Shown in pieces: positions 10,302 to 19,372 of a stretch of 64,000 nt of DNA. Source of the DNA: Chitinophagaceae bacterium (GTDB lineage Bacteria > Bacteroidota > Bacteroidia > Chitinophagales > Chitinophagaceae); the NCBI GenBank assembly GCA_947454155.1, contig CANGIT010000002.1, forward strand, positions 1 through 64,000, given 5' to 3'. Positions within the stretch are counted from its first letter, which is position 1. The number at the start of each line of letters is the position of its first letter. The position numbers and the translations under genes were made by a program. The notes under the pieces are model-generated. The model was not told the origin of the DNA and made no database searches. It worked only from the letters and a program-made list of their open reading frames with translations.

Positions 10302-11903
10302 ATAAAAACTAACGCAACATATCATCCTTACGCTTCTGTTGGCGCCTTCTCTGCTTTGGTAGCCGATTATCTGCAAGACGATGAAAAGCTTCGTCAGTTT
10401 TATACGCATCGCCCCGATGAAAAAGGCATTATAGACGCGATGGCGATTAAAAAAAATCAAAACATCAACAGGGTATTGCTGACAGAAGTACTTACCCAAC
10501 AGTACTCGCAGGTGAAAACTAACGAAAAGGTTAATGCCAATATCCAACTGCTTGCGCAAGACAATACCTTCACCATTTGTACGGCGCATCAGCCCAATAT
10601 TTTTACCGGCCATCTTTATTTCATTTACAAAATCTTACATGCCTGCAAGCTGGCGGAAGAGTTGAAGGCTGAAATGAAAGAGGCCAACTTCGTTCCTGTT
10701 TATTACATGGGTTCGGAAGATGCGGACCTGGATGAGCTGGGAGAGGTTGTTGTCAATGGCGAAAAATACAAGTGGGAGACCGCTCAGCAAGGTGCGGTAG
10801 GCAGAATGAAAGTGGATGCGGCATTACTCAATATTATCGACCGGATGGAAGGACAGCTTGGTGTAGAGCCTTTTGGTCAAGAGGCGATGAGCAAATTGCG
10901 CAACGCTTACCAGCCGGGCCGAACCATTGAGCAGGCTACATTTCATCTGGTGCATGAATTGTTTGCAGACTATGGTTTATTGGTATTGCTTCCCGACCAT
11001 GCGGATTTGAAAAAAATATTCATTCCGGTTGCTCAGCGCGAGCTGACTGCTCATTTTTCTCATCAAGCTGTTGCAGAAACGATTGATGCTTTTCCTCAAG
11101 CCTATAAGATTCAGGTGAAGGGCAGGGATATCAATCTTTTTTATCTCAAAGATGATATCAGGGCACGTATTGAAAAACAGGGCGATGATTTTGTGGTGCA
11201 TGGAACGGCTATGCGTTTCAGTGAGCAGGAAATGATGGAGGAACTTCATGCGCATCCCGAAAGGTTTAGTCCCAATGTGATTCTGCGTCCCGTATTTCAG
11301 GAGATGATTTTACCCAACGTAGCCTTCATCGGTGGCGGTGGAGAACTGGCCTACTGGCTCGAATTGAAACGTGTGTTTGAGAAGTCGGCCGTTCCTTTTC
11401 CTGTGCTCTTGCTTCGTAACTCGTTTAGTTTGCTCGAAGATACAGTGCTGTCGAAAATGAACAAGCTTGGTTTGGCAGCTGAGGTTTTTTTTCAATCTGA
11501 AGAAAATATCGTCAGGTATTGGCTGACCAAAAATGAAAAACTCCATGCTGATTTACGTGAAGAGAAAACGCAATTGTCGCAGGTTTATCAGCAAATCAAA
11601 AACCGCACGTCGGATATAGATGTTACCCTGGAAAAGCATACCGGCGCCTTGCTGCACAAGGCTTTGTACCGCCTCGATCAGCTGGAAAAGAAAATGGAAA
11701 AGGCTTTGGTAAAAAAGCATGAGGCTGAGGTGCGCCAGATTGAAAAAATTAAAAGGCGTCTTTATCCTGATGGTATTTTACAAGAGCGCATCGATAATTA
11801 TTTTACCTACCATGCCCGTTGGGGGGAAGCGCTGATGGAGCAACTCTATCTACATTCAAAGGGTATGCAACAACAGTTTTGTTGCATCAGTCTGCAACCA
11901 TAA
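10302..11903 (+). CDS. bshC: Bacillithiol biosynthesis cysteine-adding protein BshC (unusual start)
   Basis: BshC adds cysteine to glucosaminyl-malate in the last step of bacillithiol synthesis. Recognised from TAHQPNIFTGHLYFIYK, YYMGSEDADLDE, RPVFQEMILPNVAFIGGGGELAYW and the long C-terminal coiled coil. The first in-frame accepted start is TTG at 10356, but the frame is open upstream and encodes KTNATYHPYASVGAFSAL, which looks like the usual BshC N-terminus. The only codon in the expected initiator place is ATA at 10302. The start drawn here is therefore ATA; a sequencing error or rare ATA initiation are both possible. From 10356 the protein would be 515 residues; from 10302, 533. A YfiT-type bacillithiol-family protein at 23723 supports the pathway. 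Confidence 0.92.
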   Translation: MKTNATYHPYASVGAFSALVADYLQDDEKLRQFYTHRPDEKGIIDAMAIKKNQNINRVLLTEVLTQQYSQVKTNEKVNANIQLLAQDNTFTICTAHQPNIFTGHLYFIYKILHACKLAEELKAEMKEANFVPVYYMGSEDADLDELGEVVVNGEKYKWETAQQGAVGRMKVDAALLNIIDRMEGQLGVEPFGQEAMSKLRNAYQPGRTIEQATFHLVHELFADYGLLVLLPDHADLKKIFIPVAQRELTAHFSHQAVAETIDAFPQAYKIQVKGRDINLFYLKDDIRARIEKQGDDFVVHGTAMRFSEQEMMEELHAHPERFSPNVILRPVFQEMILPNVAFIGGGGELAYWLELKRVFEKSAVPFPVLLLRNSFSLLEDTVLSKMNKLGLAAEVFFQSEENIVRYWLTKNEKLHADLREEKTQLSQVYQQIKNRTSDIDVTLEKHTGALLHKALYRLDQLEKKMEKALVKKHEAEVRQIEKIKRRLYPDGILQERIDNYFTYHARWGEALMEQLYLHSKGMQQQFCCISLQP

Positions 11904-11937
11904 AAAAAGCCATGACCGAATCGATCATGGCTTTTTT
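11902..11937. terminator. Bidirectional terminator between bshC and the M16 gene
   Basis: GCCATGA and TCATGGC pair around CCGAATCGA, with A7 on the left and T6 on the right. It therefore works for both convergent genes and overlaps the bshC stop codon. Confidence 0.9.
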
Positions 11938-11952
11938 ATGCAGAGCAATTGA

Positions 11953-14049
11953 TTACTGATTGAAATCGGCGTCAGTTACACCTTCATTGATTTTTACATC
12001 AGTCATGTTCATGGTGAACTCTTGTTCGCCCACAGACTGAGTTACTGAATAAGGAATCATGATCGCGCCTACTTTGCGGTAATCTTTCATGTCGACAGTG
12101 ATGGTCATTTCGGTGCCCTGAGCATCTACAGTGCTTTCGGTGCGCAAGAGCAAACCAGATTTCACTGCATAATATTCTACACTGGTTTTACCGCTGGGTG
12201 CTACCACTTTAAGTTTGTAGCATTCTTCTTCACCTACTTTACCCAGTCCGAGGTATGAAAGTTGATAATCGGCGGAGATGTAGCCTAGTTGACCGATGAT
12301 GAATTTATCATCTTTGGCTTCTTTGATTTCTTTCTCGTCCATTTCGGCTTTTTGTCCCATTTGCGCACGATATCCTTTGGTGCCGTCGAAAGCGGATTGC
12401 ATCACCTTCATTTCACCCATCTTCACTTCGGTGTAATGTTTATTGGGTGCCATCTTGATGTCTACGCCTTCAAAATTTCTGCCCATCAGTTCCATGGTGA
12501 ATGAGGCTTTGACGCTGTTCACTTTTTTCAATTCATCTTTACCGCCACAGGCTTTCAGGAAAGATTCCACGATGCTGGCCGCAGATACGGGATCGGAATT
12601 CTTTTCAGTTTCTTTGATGCTGTTGTCGGCTTGTTTTTCCACCACCGGATTGGCGTATTTGTCGAATTTCTTCACGGGGTAACCAAGACGCGCAAGGTTT
12701 GGAATGATCTTGCTACCATTGCCTACGATCACAATACGGCTTTTGCCGGTTTCCATGTATTTTTTAGCAACGCGTTGTACATCCTGAACAGTTACCGCAT
12801 TGATTTTTTGCAGGAAGGTTCTGTAGTAATCCTTGGGAAGATTGTTGATGAGGATGTTGGAAGCGTACTGAGCGGTTTTCTCAGGATCTTCCATGCCCAG
12901 TGCAAAGCTGCCATTGTATTTAGCTTTGGCATTCTTCAGTTCTTCTTCGGTGATGTTGCCATTGCGCATGTTGTTGATCTCGTTGATCATCTCTGCCACA
13001 GCGCTGTCGGCTTTCTCGCTTCTTACTTGCGCAGAGCCGGTAAACTGTGCCTGGAAACGACCGTTGCCTACTCTGGAATAGCTGCCATAAGTGAAGCCAT
13101 GTTTCTCGCGAAGGTTCATGAACAATTTGCTTTCAGCACCACCTCCCAAAATCTGGTTGGCGATGGCCAATGCATGGTAATCAGGATTGCTCAGTGGATT
13201 GTTGATCAGGTTGCCCACTGTGATTTCGCCCTGAACTGCCGTAGGCAAATCAACGAAATCAATTTCAGTAGTCGCCGGATTTTCAACATTGGGAATAGCG
13301 CTCAATTCAATCTTTTTGCCTTTCCAATTGCCAAAAGCTTTTGTAGCTAAGGCTTTTGCCGCATCCGGAGTGATGTCGCCTACAAAAGTCAGATAGCAGC
13401 GGGAAGGGGAGATATTTTCTTTATAGGTATTTTTTATGTCATCAATAGTTAAACCCTTGATGGATTCTTCGGTTTCGAATTCGCCCTGTGCCGAAGTTTT
13501 GCCATAAGCCAAAGCGCCTACTACTCTTCCCGAAATGGCAGATGCACTTTTTTCGCTCGATTTGAGACCGGTGAGTTTCAACGATCTGATTTTTTCGAAA
13601 GAGGCTGCAGGAAAGGCAGGGTGCTGAATGGCTTCGGCCATCATGGAGAAAGTTTTACCGAAATAACGGGTCAACGACGATGCATAGCCGCCATTGGCAC
13701 TGAAGCCAACATTGGCGCCCATTTCGTCGATGGCTTCATCAAATTTGTCTTTGGGAGTAAGGGTAGTGCCTTCACTCAGCATTTGTCCCATGATTTCGCT
13801 CACACCGGCTTTGCTGCCTTCAACAAAAGGACCTCTGTCGATGCTCAATGAAGCGTTTACTTTAGGAAGTTTGTGGTTTTCCACCACCAAAACCGTGATG
13901 CCGTTAGGCAGTTTGAAGATTACCGGATCTTTGATGGTGATCAATGGAGCCGGGCCGGGCTGAGGCTGTTTGCTGCGGTCGATTTTTGTCTGCGCACCCA
14001 AATGGAGTGTCAGCAGCAGCGCAGTGAAGAGATAAATGATTTTTTTCAT
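11953..14049 (-). CDS. Non-catalytic M16 peptidase partner with C-terminal lipoprotein-carrier-like domain
   Basis: 698 residues with a signal peptide (hydrophobic to about residue 18, cut near LGAQ). Two M16-type halves follow, but the zinc motif HxxEH is missing: the matching place reads EIMGQMLSEG. An R/Y-type substrate-binding motif is kept (GFTYGSYSRVGNGRF). In this family a zinc-bearing subunit pairs with such an inactive subunit, and here the zinc subunit is the next gene upstream on the same strand (30-bp gap). The last ~190 residues are not M16: they look like a LolA/outer-membrane-lipoprotein-sorting beta fold (SVKASFTMELMGRNFEG ... VEYYAVKSGLLLRTE). The pair probably works in the periplasm, degrading peptides. 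Confidence 0.88.
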   Translation of the reverse strand: MKKIIYLFTALLLTLHLGAQTKIDRSKQPQPGPAPLITIKDPVIFKLPNGITVLVVENHKLPKVNASLSIDRGPFVEGSKAGVSEIMGQMLSEGTTLTPKDKFDEAIDEMGANVGFSANGGYASSLTRYFGKTFSMMAEAIQHPAFPAASFEKIRSLKLTGLKSSEKSASAISGRVVGALAYGKTSAQGEFETEESIKGLTIDDIKNTYKENISPSRCYLTFVGDITPDAAKALATKAFGNWKGKKIELSAIPNVENPATTEIDFVDLPTAVQGEITVGNLINNPLSNPDYHALAIANQILGGGAESKLFMNLREKHGFTYGSYSRVGNGRFQAQFTGSAQVRSEKADSAVAEMINEINNMRNGNITEEELKNAKAKYNGSFALGMEDPEKTAQYASNILINNLPKDYYRTFLQKINAVTVQDVQRVAKKYMETGKSRIVIVGNGSKIIPNLARLGYPVKKFDKYANPVVEKQADNSIKETEKNSDPVSAASIVESFLKACGGKDELKKVNSVKASFTMELMGRNFEGVDIKMAPNKHYTEVKMGEMKVMQSAFDGTKGYRAQMGQKAEMDEKEIKEAKDDKFIIGQLGYISADYQLSYLGLGKVGEEECYKLKVVAPSGKTSVEYYAVKSGLLLRTESTVDAQGTEMTITVDMKDYRKVGAIMIPYSVTQSVGEQEFTMNMTDVKINEGVTDADFNQ

Positions 14050-14079
14050 CGTTCAGTGATTTATGTAAGAGATGAATGA

Positions 14080-15390
14080 TTATTTTTTAGGGAGATAATA
14101 TACCACCACACGCTGATTGCGGTTGAGGTATTTTTTGGCGACCAGCTGGATGTCTTCGCGGGTTACTTTTCTGATCTCATCCAGTTCTTCGTTGATGTGA
14201 TTGGTGTTCTTGTTGTGGAAGGTATAACCATCTGCGAGGTTTTCGGCCACGCCCAATACTTTGGCATTTTTGCCTACATAATCATTCTCGTATTGGTTTC
14301 GGATTTTGGTGAATTCGTTTTCACTGATCAAATTGTTTTGGAGTTTCACAATTTCATCATCCATATCTTTCAATAAAGTATCCAATGCGGTTCCGTTGTT
14401 AGGAAGAGCATAAGAAATATAAGCGCCATAATCTTCCAAGGCATAATTGAAGCAACCCACCTGCAGTGCGTTTTTCTTGTCATCCACCATTTTCTTATAC
14501 ATACGGCTGCTGGCGCCATTGCTGAGTACGCTGGAGGCCAGTTCAAGTGCGGCAGATTCTTTGCTGGTCATACCTGGAGTTCTGTAAGCCGACATGATAG
14601 CAGGGATTTGAATGTTGGCATCATAAGCGGTATCCACCACTTCATGGGTGATGGGCTCTTCTTGTACGTTTACTTTCTCAACAGGAGCGCCTTTGGGCAC
14701 ATCGGCAAAATAAGCTTCTACCAGTTTTTTTGTTTTTTCGATATTGATGTCACCCGTAATCACCAATACGGCGTTGTTGGGTACATAATATTTTTTGTTG
14801 AAGGCGATGAACTCCTGCAATGTGGCGGCATCCAGATGGTCCATGCTGCCGATGGGCACCCAGTTGTAAGGATGCTTGGTGAACAGACGCTTCATCACTT
14901 CGGTAAGAAAGTTGCCATAAGGCTGATTGTCAACCCTCATTCTTTTTTCTTCCTTAACCACTTCGTTCTGCGTTTTCACCCCAATTTCATTGATCACCGG
15001 GTGCATCATGCGCTCGCTCTCGAGCCACATGCCGGTTTCCAATTGGTTGGAAGGGAATACTTCGTAATAGAAGGTTCTGTCTTGTGTGGTATTGGCATTG
15101 TTTTGACCACCATTGCTGCTCACGATTTTCATGAACTCACCTCTTTTGATATTGTCGCTTCCTTCAAACAACAGGTGTTCGAAAAAGTGCGCAAAACCAG
15201 TGCGGTCGGTCTTTTCATTTTTACTGCCCACATGATACATGACGGATACAGCCACAACGGGTGCGCTGTTATCCTGGTGAAGGACTACATGAAGTCCGTT
15301 CTTGAGTTCATATTCGGTAAACGCCACTTTTTGTGCCTGAGCACCTGCGGCGCCGAATACTAAAATAAACAGGAGTTTAAGTTTCGACAT
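14080..15390 (-). CDS. M16 family zinc metallopeptidase, catalytic subunit
   Basis: 436 residues from the ATG at 15390, chosen because it begins a signal peptide (cut near GAQAQ); the frame extends further upstream without a better start. The inverted zinc motif HFFEH is at residues 68-72, with the third ligand in the conserved NEVVKEEKRMR stretch about 75 residues on. R/Y-type residues for substrate binding are less clear than in the partner. It lies just upstream of the non-catalytic M16 gene, and the two probably form a periplasmic heterodimer. A TATTTTCG box at 15413-15420 (minus) may be the promoter. Confidence 0.92.
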   Translation of the reverse strand: MSKLKLLFILVFGAAGAQAQKVAFTEYELKNGLHVVLHQDNSAPVVAVSVMYHVGSKNEKTDRTGFAHFFEHLLFEGSDNIKRGEFMKIVSSNGGQNNANTTQDRTFYYEVFPSNQLETGMWLESERMMHPVINEIGVKTQNEVVKEEKRMRVDNQPYGNFLTEVMKRLFTKHPYNWVPIGSMDHLDAATLQEFIAFNKKYYVPNNAVLVITGDINIEKTKKLVEAYFADVPKGAPVEKVNVQEEPITHEVVDTAYDANIQIPAIMSAYRTPGMTSKESAALELASSVLSNGASSRMYKKMVDDKKNALQVGCFNYALEDYGAYISYALPNNGTALDTLLKDMDDEIVKLQNNLISENEFTKIRNQYENDYVGKNAKVLGVAENLADGYTFHNKNTNHINEELDEIRKVTREDIQLVAKKYLNRNQRVVVYYLPKK

Positions 15391-15512
15391 ATGATTGATG
15401 ATTAATTTGGCGCGAAAATAGGGGTTAATAGGGGGATTATGATTTTGCTTGGTGGGAATTTGGTGGTTTTGGAAAGTTTTAACAGCCCAAAGTTTCTGTA
15501 GTCGAATTTCCA

Positions 15513-15995
15513 TCATACTCTCTTTACCATGTCCATCACTTGCTCTTCCAGGCTTTTTTTATAATCAGCCAGTTTTTGGGCAACTGCGGCATCTGACGTG
15601 CCGATGATCTGGGCGGCCAGAATGCCTGCATTTTTTGCTCCATTCAAAGCTACAGTGGCTACAGGAACGCCGGAAGGCATTTGCAAAATCGACAACACCG
15701 AATCCCATCCGTCGATGGAATTGGATGATTTTACAGGCACTCCGATAACGGGCAAGGTGGTATAAGATGCCACCATGCCGGGCAGATGTGCCGCGCCACC
15801 CGCACCCGCAATGATTACCTTGACGCCTCTGCCAGCCGCTTCCAATGCAAATGTGCGCATACGTTCTGGGGTGCGATGAGCAGAAACAATGGTCAATTCG
15901 TTGGCAATGCCAAAAGCTGTAAGAATTTCAGCGGAGGCTTTCATCACAGGCAAATCACTTTCGCTGCCCATGATGATTGAAACTAATGGAGACAT
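15513..15995 (-). CDS. purE: 5-(carboxyamino)imidazole ribonucleotide mutase PurE
   Basis: 160 residues, class I PurE length. It moves the carboxylate of N5-CAIR to make CAIR in purine synthesis. Signature parts: MGSESDLPVM near the N-terminus, the active-site SAHRTPERM, the GAGGAAHLPGM loop and GVPVKSS. It lies 47 bp after purK, in the usual purK-purE order, so the two form an operon. Confidence 0.97.
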   Translation of the reverse strand: MSPLVSIIMGSESDLPVMKASAEILTAFGIANELTIVSAHRTPERMRTFALEAAGRGVKVIIAGAGGAAHLPGMVASYTTLPVIGVPVKSSNSIDGWDSVLSILQMPSGVPVATVALNGAKNAGILAAQIIGTSDAAVAQKLADYKKSLEEQVMDMVKRV

Positions 15996-16042
15996 ATAAG
16001 GAGTTTATAGTTTAAGCGTTCAAGTTTGAAGGCCAATGGGCA

Positions 16043-17170
16043 CTAAGAATGGCTCACTACTTTCAGTCCGTGCTTGATCTTGTTCACCTTGTGCAACAGT
16101 TCTTGTTTTTCAGCACTGATCACGGTTACATGCCCCATTTTTCTTCCGGGTTTGGTGATGGTTTTTCCGTAGATATGCACAAACACATTGTCCATCGCCA
16201 GCACTTCATGGAGTCCTTCATAAGCGGCTTCACCGTGGTGCCCTTCTTCACCCAGCAAGTTGATTAATGCGGAGGGTAAAAGAATAGAAGTGTTGCCAAG
16301 CGGATAGTTGAGCAAAATGCGCCAAAGCATATCAAATTGGCTGCTGTAATTGCCCTCGATGGTGTGGTGACCGCTGTTGTGTACCCTTGGTGCGGTTTCA
16401 TTGACCCAAACATTGCCACTGACATCAGTAAACAATTCAACAGCAAACAAACCCGGACTTTTCAGGTGTTTTACCACACTGAGGGCAATGGCTTCGGCTT
16501 TCCATAAAACTTGCTGAGGCAATTCGGCCGGACAAATCTGATGACTCAGCAAATTGAGTGAAGGGTCGAATACCATATCCACTGCCGGATAAATAGCGGT
16601 TTCGCCTGTAGTGGAAACGGCGATCATCATCGCGATTTCTTTATGTACCGCCACTTTTTTTTCCAATACGGCAGGCGCATCGAAGCACTTACTGAGCTCT
16701 TCTTTTGTGTTGATGATTTGTACACCTCGGCCGTCAAATCCACCGCTAGATAGTTTGTGGACCGCAGGTAAAAAATATTCGTGCTGTTGCAGTTCTTGTA
16801 AGGATTGGGTGACCACAAATTCGCTGCTCGGAATCTGATGTTCTTTATAGAAATTCTTTTGTGCGATCTTACTCTTGATGATGCGCAGTGAAGCCGTATG
16901 AGGAATAATCAAAACACCGTCCGCCTCCAGCTTTTCCAACGCCTCTATGTTCACGTTTTCAATCTCAATGGTGAGCGCATTAAGACCTTGGCCAAATTGG
17001 TAAACGTCATCAAAATCAGTGATGTTGCCTTTGGTAAAATGATGGCAAAGATGGGCCGAAGGGCAGTGGGCGTCATTTTCCATCACATGGGTGATGACAG
17101 GGTAGTTGGCTGCAGCCTGAAGCAACATTCTGCCTAATTGTCCTCCTCCTAAAATGCCAACTTTTTTCAT
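16043..17170 (-). CDS. purK: 5-(carboxyamino)imidazole ribonucleotide synthase PurK
   Basis: 375 residues from the ATG at 17170. It uses ATP and bicarbonate to carboxylate AIR. The ATP-grasp enzyme starts with KKVGILGGGQLGRML, followed by KLSSGGFDGRGVQII (ATP loop), VWVNETAPRVHNSGHHTIEG and the C-terminal HVTVISAEK. The longer frame from 17191 would begin inside the -7 element at 17177-17184, so the shorter start is preferred. It is followed by purE. Confidence 0.96.
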   Translation of the reverse strand: MKKVGILGGGQLGRMLLQAAANYPVITHVMENDAHCPSAHLCHHFTKGNITDFDDVYQFGQGLNALTIEIENVNIEALEKLEADGVLIIPHTASLRIIKSKIAQKNFYKEHQIPSSEFVVTQSLQELQQHEYFLPAVHKLSSGGFDGRGVQIINTKEELSKCFDAPAVLEKKVAVHKEIAMMIAVSTTGETAIYPAVDMVFDPSLNLLSHQICPAELPQQVLWKAEAIALSVVKHLKSPGLFAVELFTDVSGNVWVNETAPRVHNSGHHTIEGNYSSQFDMLWRILLNYPLGNTSILLPSALINLLGEEGHHGEAAYEGLHEVLAMDNVFVHIYGKTITKPGRKMGHVTVISAEKQELLHKVNKIKHGLKVVSHS

Positions 17171-17176
17171 CGGGGC

Positions 17177-17184
17177 CAAAGATA
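17177..17184 (-). promoter_or_regulatory. -7 element of purKE
   Basis: TATCTTTG on the minus strand, 6 bases before the purK ATG at 17170, fits TAnnTTTG. It implies an almost leaderless transcript and excludes the upstream start at 17191. Confidence 0.55.
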
Positions 17185-17228
17185 ATTCCATTCGGCCAAA
17201 TAGCGGTTAAACTGCCTCAACCTTCTTT

Positions 17229-17260
17229 TTTGAATATCTACCATTGATTTTTTACTTTTG
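17229..17260 (+). promoter_or_regulatory. Promoter of hppD (TTTG-N20-TACTTTTG)
   Basis: TTTG at 17229-17232 and TACTTTTG at 17253-17260, 20 bp apart, match the Bacteroidota housekeeping sigma-factor promoter. Transcription should start near 17267, so the frame start at 17258 lies inside the promoter and the ATG at 17294 is the real start. Confidence 0.7.
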
Positions 17261-17293
17261 GACGTTCTTAGCACACCATCAAAACTTCAACTC

Positions 17294-18427
17294 ATGTCTA
17301 CAACTTCAATAGCCACTGAAAATCATGCAGTGGAAACCGCCGATTTTCTTCCCTTGCATGGAACAGATTATATCGAATTTTATGTAGGAAACGCCAAGCA
17401 GGCAGCCTATTTTTATCAATCTGCGTTCGGTTTTCAGCCGGTGGCTTATGCCGGACCGGAAACTGGGCTCATGGACAGAGTGAGTTATGTGATTCGTCAG
17501 GGGAAAGTCACTTTCATGCTCACTACACCTTTGCGCACCAACAATGCCATAGCCGATCATATTTACAAGCATGGAGACGGTGTGAAAGTATTGGCTTTGC
17601 TGGTGGATGATGCAGCAGATGCCTGGAAGCAAACCACCTCAAGAGGTGGTAATTCTTATATGGAACCTGTTGTGTTGTCGGATGATCATGGGCGTGTGGT
17701 GATGAGCGGTATTCATACTTATGGCGATACAGTACATTTGTTTATTGAACGCAAAGATTATAAAGGCTTATTTATGCCTGGGTTTCGCGAATGGAAAGGC
17801 GGAAGTCGTGCGACAACAGTGGGCTTGAAACATGTAGATCATTGCGTAGGCAATGTGGGATGGAACCAGATGAATCCCTGGGTGAAATTTTACCAGGATG
17901 TGATGGGCTTTAAAAATATTTTGTCTTTCGACGATAAAGATATCTCTACTGAGTATTCTGCATTGATGAGTAAGGTGATGAGCAATGGGAACGGCTATGT
18001 AAAATTCCCCATCAACGAACCCGCCGAAGGAAAGAAGAAAAGTCAGGTAGAGGAATATCTAGAATTTTACAATGGAGAAGGCGTGCAACATATCGCCATT
18101 GCTACCGATAATATTATTGAAACAGTAACTGAATTACAAAGAAGGGGCGTAGAGTTTCTGAAAATACCCTCCAGTTATTATGATGAAGTGCTGGAAAGGG
18201 TGGGTAAAATTGATGAAGATCTGGCGCCACTTCGCGAACTGGGTATTTTGATTGACCGTGATAATGAAGGATACTTGTTGCAGATTTTCAGCAAACCACT
18301 CGAAGACCGCCCGACACTTTTCTTCGAATTTATTCAGCGAAAAGGAGCCTTGAGTTTTGGGAAAGGCAATTTCAAAGCCTTGTTTGAAGCCTTGGAAAGA
18401 GAGCAGGAACTGAGAGGAAACCTCTGA
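17294..18427 (+). CDS. hppD: 4-hydroxyphenylpyruvate dioxygenase
   Basis: 377 residues, normal length. It converts 4-hydroxyphenylpyruvate to homogentisate in tyrosine breakdown. It is built of two vicinal-oxygen-chelate halves. Iron ligands are visible: His183 in VDHCVGNV, His266 in VQHIAIAT and Glu345 in LFFEFIQRKG. The start is fixed by the promoter immediately upstream. The rest of the homogentisate pathway is not in the window. Confidence 0.96.
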   Translation: MSTTSIATENHAVETADFLPLHGTDYIEFYVGNAKQAAYFYQSAFGFQPVAYAGPETGLMDRVSYVIRQGKVTFMLTTPLRTNNAIADHIYKHGDGVKVLALLVDDAADAWKQTTSRGGNSYMEPVVLSDDHGRVVMSGIHTYGDTVHLFIERKDYKGLFMPGFREWKGGSRATTVGLKHVDHCVGNVGWNQMNPWVKFYQDVMGFKNILSFDDKDISTEYSALMSKVMSNGNGYVKFPINEPAEGKKKSQVEEYLEFYNGEGVQHIAIATDNIIETVTELQRRGVEFLKIPSSYYDEVLERVGKIDEDLAPLRELGILIDRDNEGYLLQIFSKPLEDRPTLFFEFIQRKGALSFGKGNFKALFEALEREQELRGNL

Positions 18428-18454
18428 TAATCATCTCAAATATGTTAAAGTAAA

Positions 18455-18516
18455 GAAGCGGAAGCGTTTTTTTTGTGAAAAAAGATATTTTTACAAAATA
18501 AATTGACTTCCGCTTC
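18455..18516. repeat. 10-bp inverted repeat upstream of the L,D-transpeptidase gene
   Basis: GAAGCGGAAG (18455-18464) pairs perfectly with CTTCCGCTTC (18507-18516) across 42 bases that include a T8 run. It ends 14 bases before the ATG of the next gene, so it may fold in the leader RNA or close off hppD transcription. Confidence 0.55.
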
Positions 18517-18530
18517 GTTCTATATCTGTT

Positions 18531-19298
18531 ATGAAAAGCAGTTCAATCAAAAACTCCATTTTATTTACACTTTTTTTGCTGATGTCCGCTACGGTATTAG
18601 CTCAAAATGCTTTTTGGGGCGACAATAAACCGCTCTACCGCATGGCTGCTTTGCTTTCCCGTACAGAAGATTCGGTAATGAAACAATTTCAGCGTCAGCA
18701 CCTCAACTGGCCTCCGGAAGCCATTTATATCCGCACTTTCAAATATGATCGTCAGTTGGAAGTTTGGGTGAAAGAAGACACCAGCACTCAATTCAAATTA
18801 TTCAAAACCTACAAAATCTGCATGCAGAGCGGAACCATGGGCCCTAAAAGAATGGAGGGCGATTATCAGGTACCGGAAGGTTTTTATCATATCAATGAAT
18901 TCAATCCCAACAGCAATTACCATCTTTCTTTAGGCATCAATTATCCCAACGCTTCCGATCGTATTCTCAGCGATTCGGTTCGTCCGGGCGGTTCCATTTA
19001 CATTCATGGCAATTGTGTTTCCACCGGCTGCATCGCCATCAGCGATGAGCCCATCGAAGAGTTGTATGTGATTGCCGCAGCCGCTAAAAATCAGGGTCAG
19101 GAATTTATCCCCGTGCATATTTTCCCGGTTAGATACACCAATGCCACGTCGCTGAATTATCTCAATAATGCCATCAAGGACAATCCTTATTTACAGCATT
19201 TCAACAAAAACATCAGAATCGCTTTCGATCACTTTGAAAAAAATAAAAATCTGCCTATCATCATGGTCAATCGTAAAGGCGATTATGTGATCAACTGA
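18531..19298 (+). CDS. L,D-transpeptidase (YkuD) family protein
   Basis: 255 residues with an N-terminal signal peptide (cut near VLAQN). The YkuD active site is present as HGNCVSTGC, His159 to Cys167, Cys167 being the nucleophile. Family members make 3-3 cross-links in peptidoglycan or attach proteins to it, in the periplasm. A short N-terminal region (residues 25-85) precedes the catalytic domain; no LysM or peptidoglycan-binding domain is seen. The gene stands alone between an inverted repeat and a terminator. Confidence 0.9.
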   Translation: MKSSSIKNSILFTLFLLMSATVLAQNAFWGDNKPLYRMAALLSRTEDSVMKQFQRQHLNWPPEAIYIRTFKYDRQLEVWVKEDTSTQFKLFKTYKICMQSGTMGPKRMEGDYQVPEGFYHINEFNPNSNYHLSLGINYPNASDRILSDSVRPGGSIYIHGNCVSTGCIAISDEPIEELYVIAAAAKNQGQEFIPVHIFPVRYTNATSLNYLNNAIKDNPYLQHFNKNIRIAFDHFEKNKNLPIIMVNRKGDYVIN

Positions 19299-19322
19299 TA
19301 GCTATTCAAATGAATTTTCATT

Positions 19323-19355
19323 CGGTAAAGTTTTCGGACTTTACCGTTTTTTTTG
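19323..19355 (+). terminator. Terminator of the L,D-transpeptidase gene
   Basis: CGGTAAAGT and ACTTTACCG form a 9-bp stem around TTTCGG, followed by T8. Confidence 0.85.
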
Positions 19356-19372
19356 TTTTATATCAACTGAAA

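Noticed and set aside
12631..13350. 239-codon plus-strand ORF opposite the M16 gene
   Set aside because: A shadow of the M16 coding strand with no recognised motif.
14608..15363. 251-codon plus-strand ORF opposite the catalytic M16 gene
   Set aside because: The HFFEH gene on the other strand has clear motifs and a signal peptide; this frame has none.
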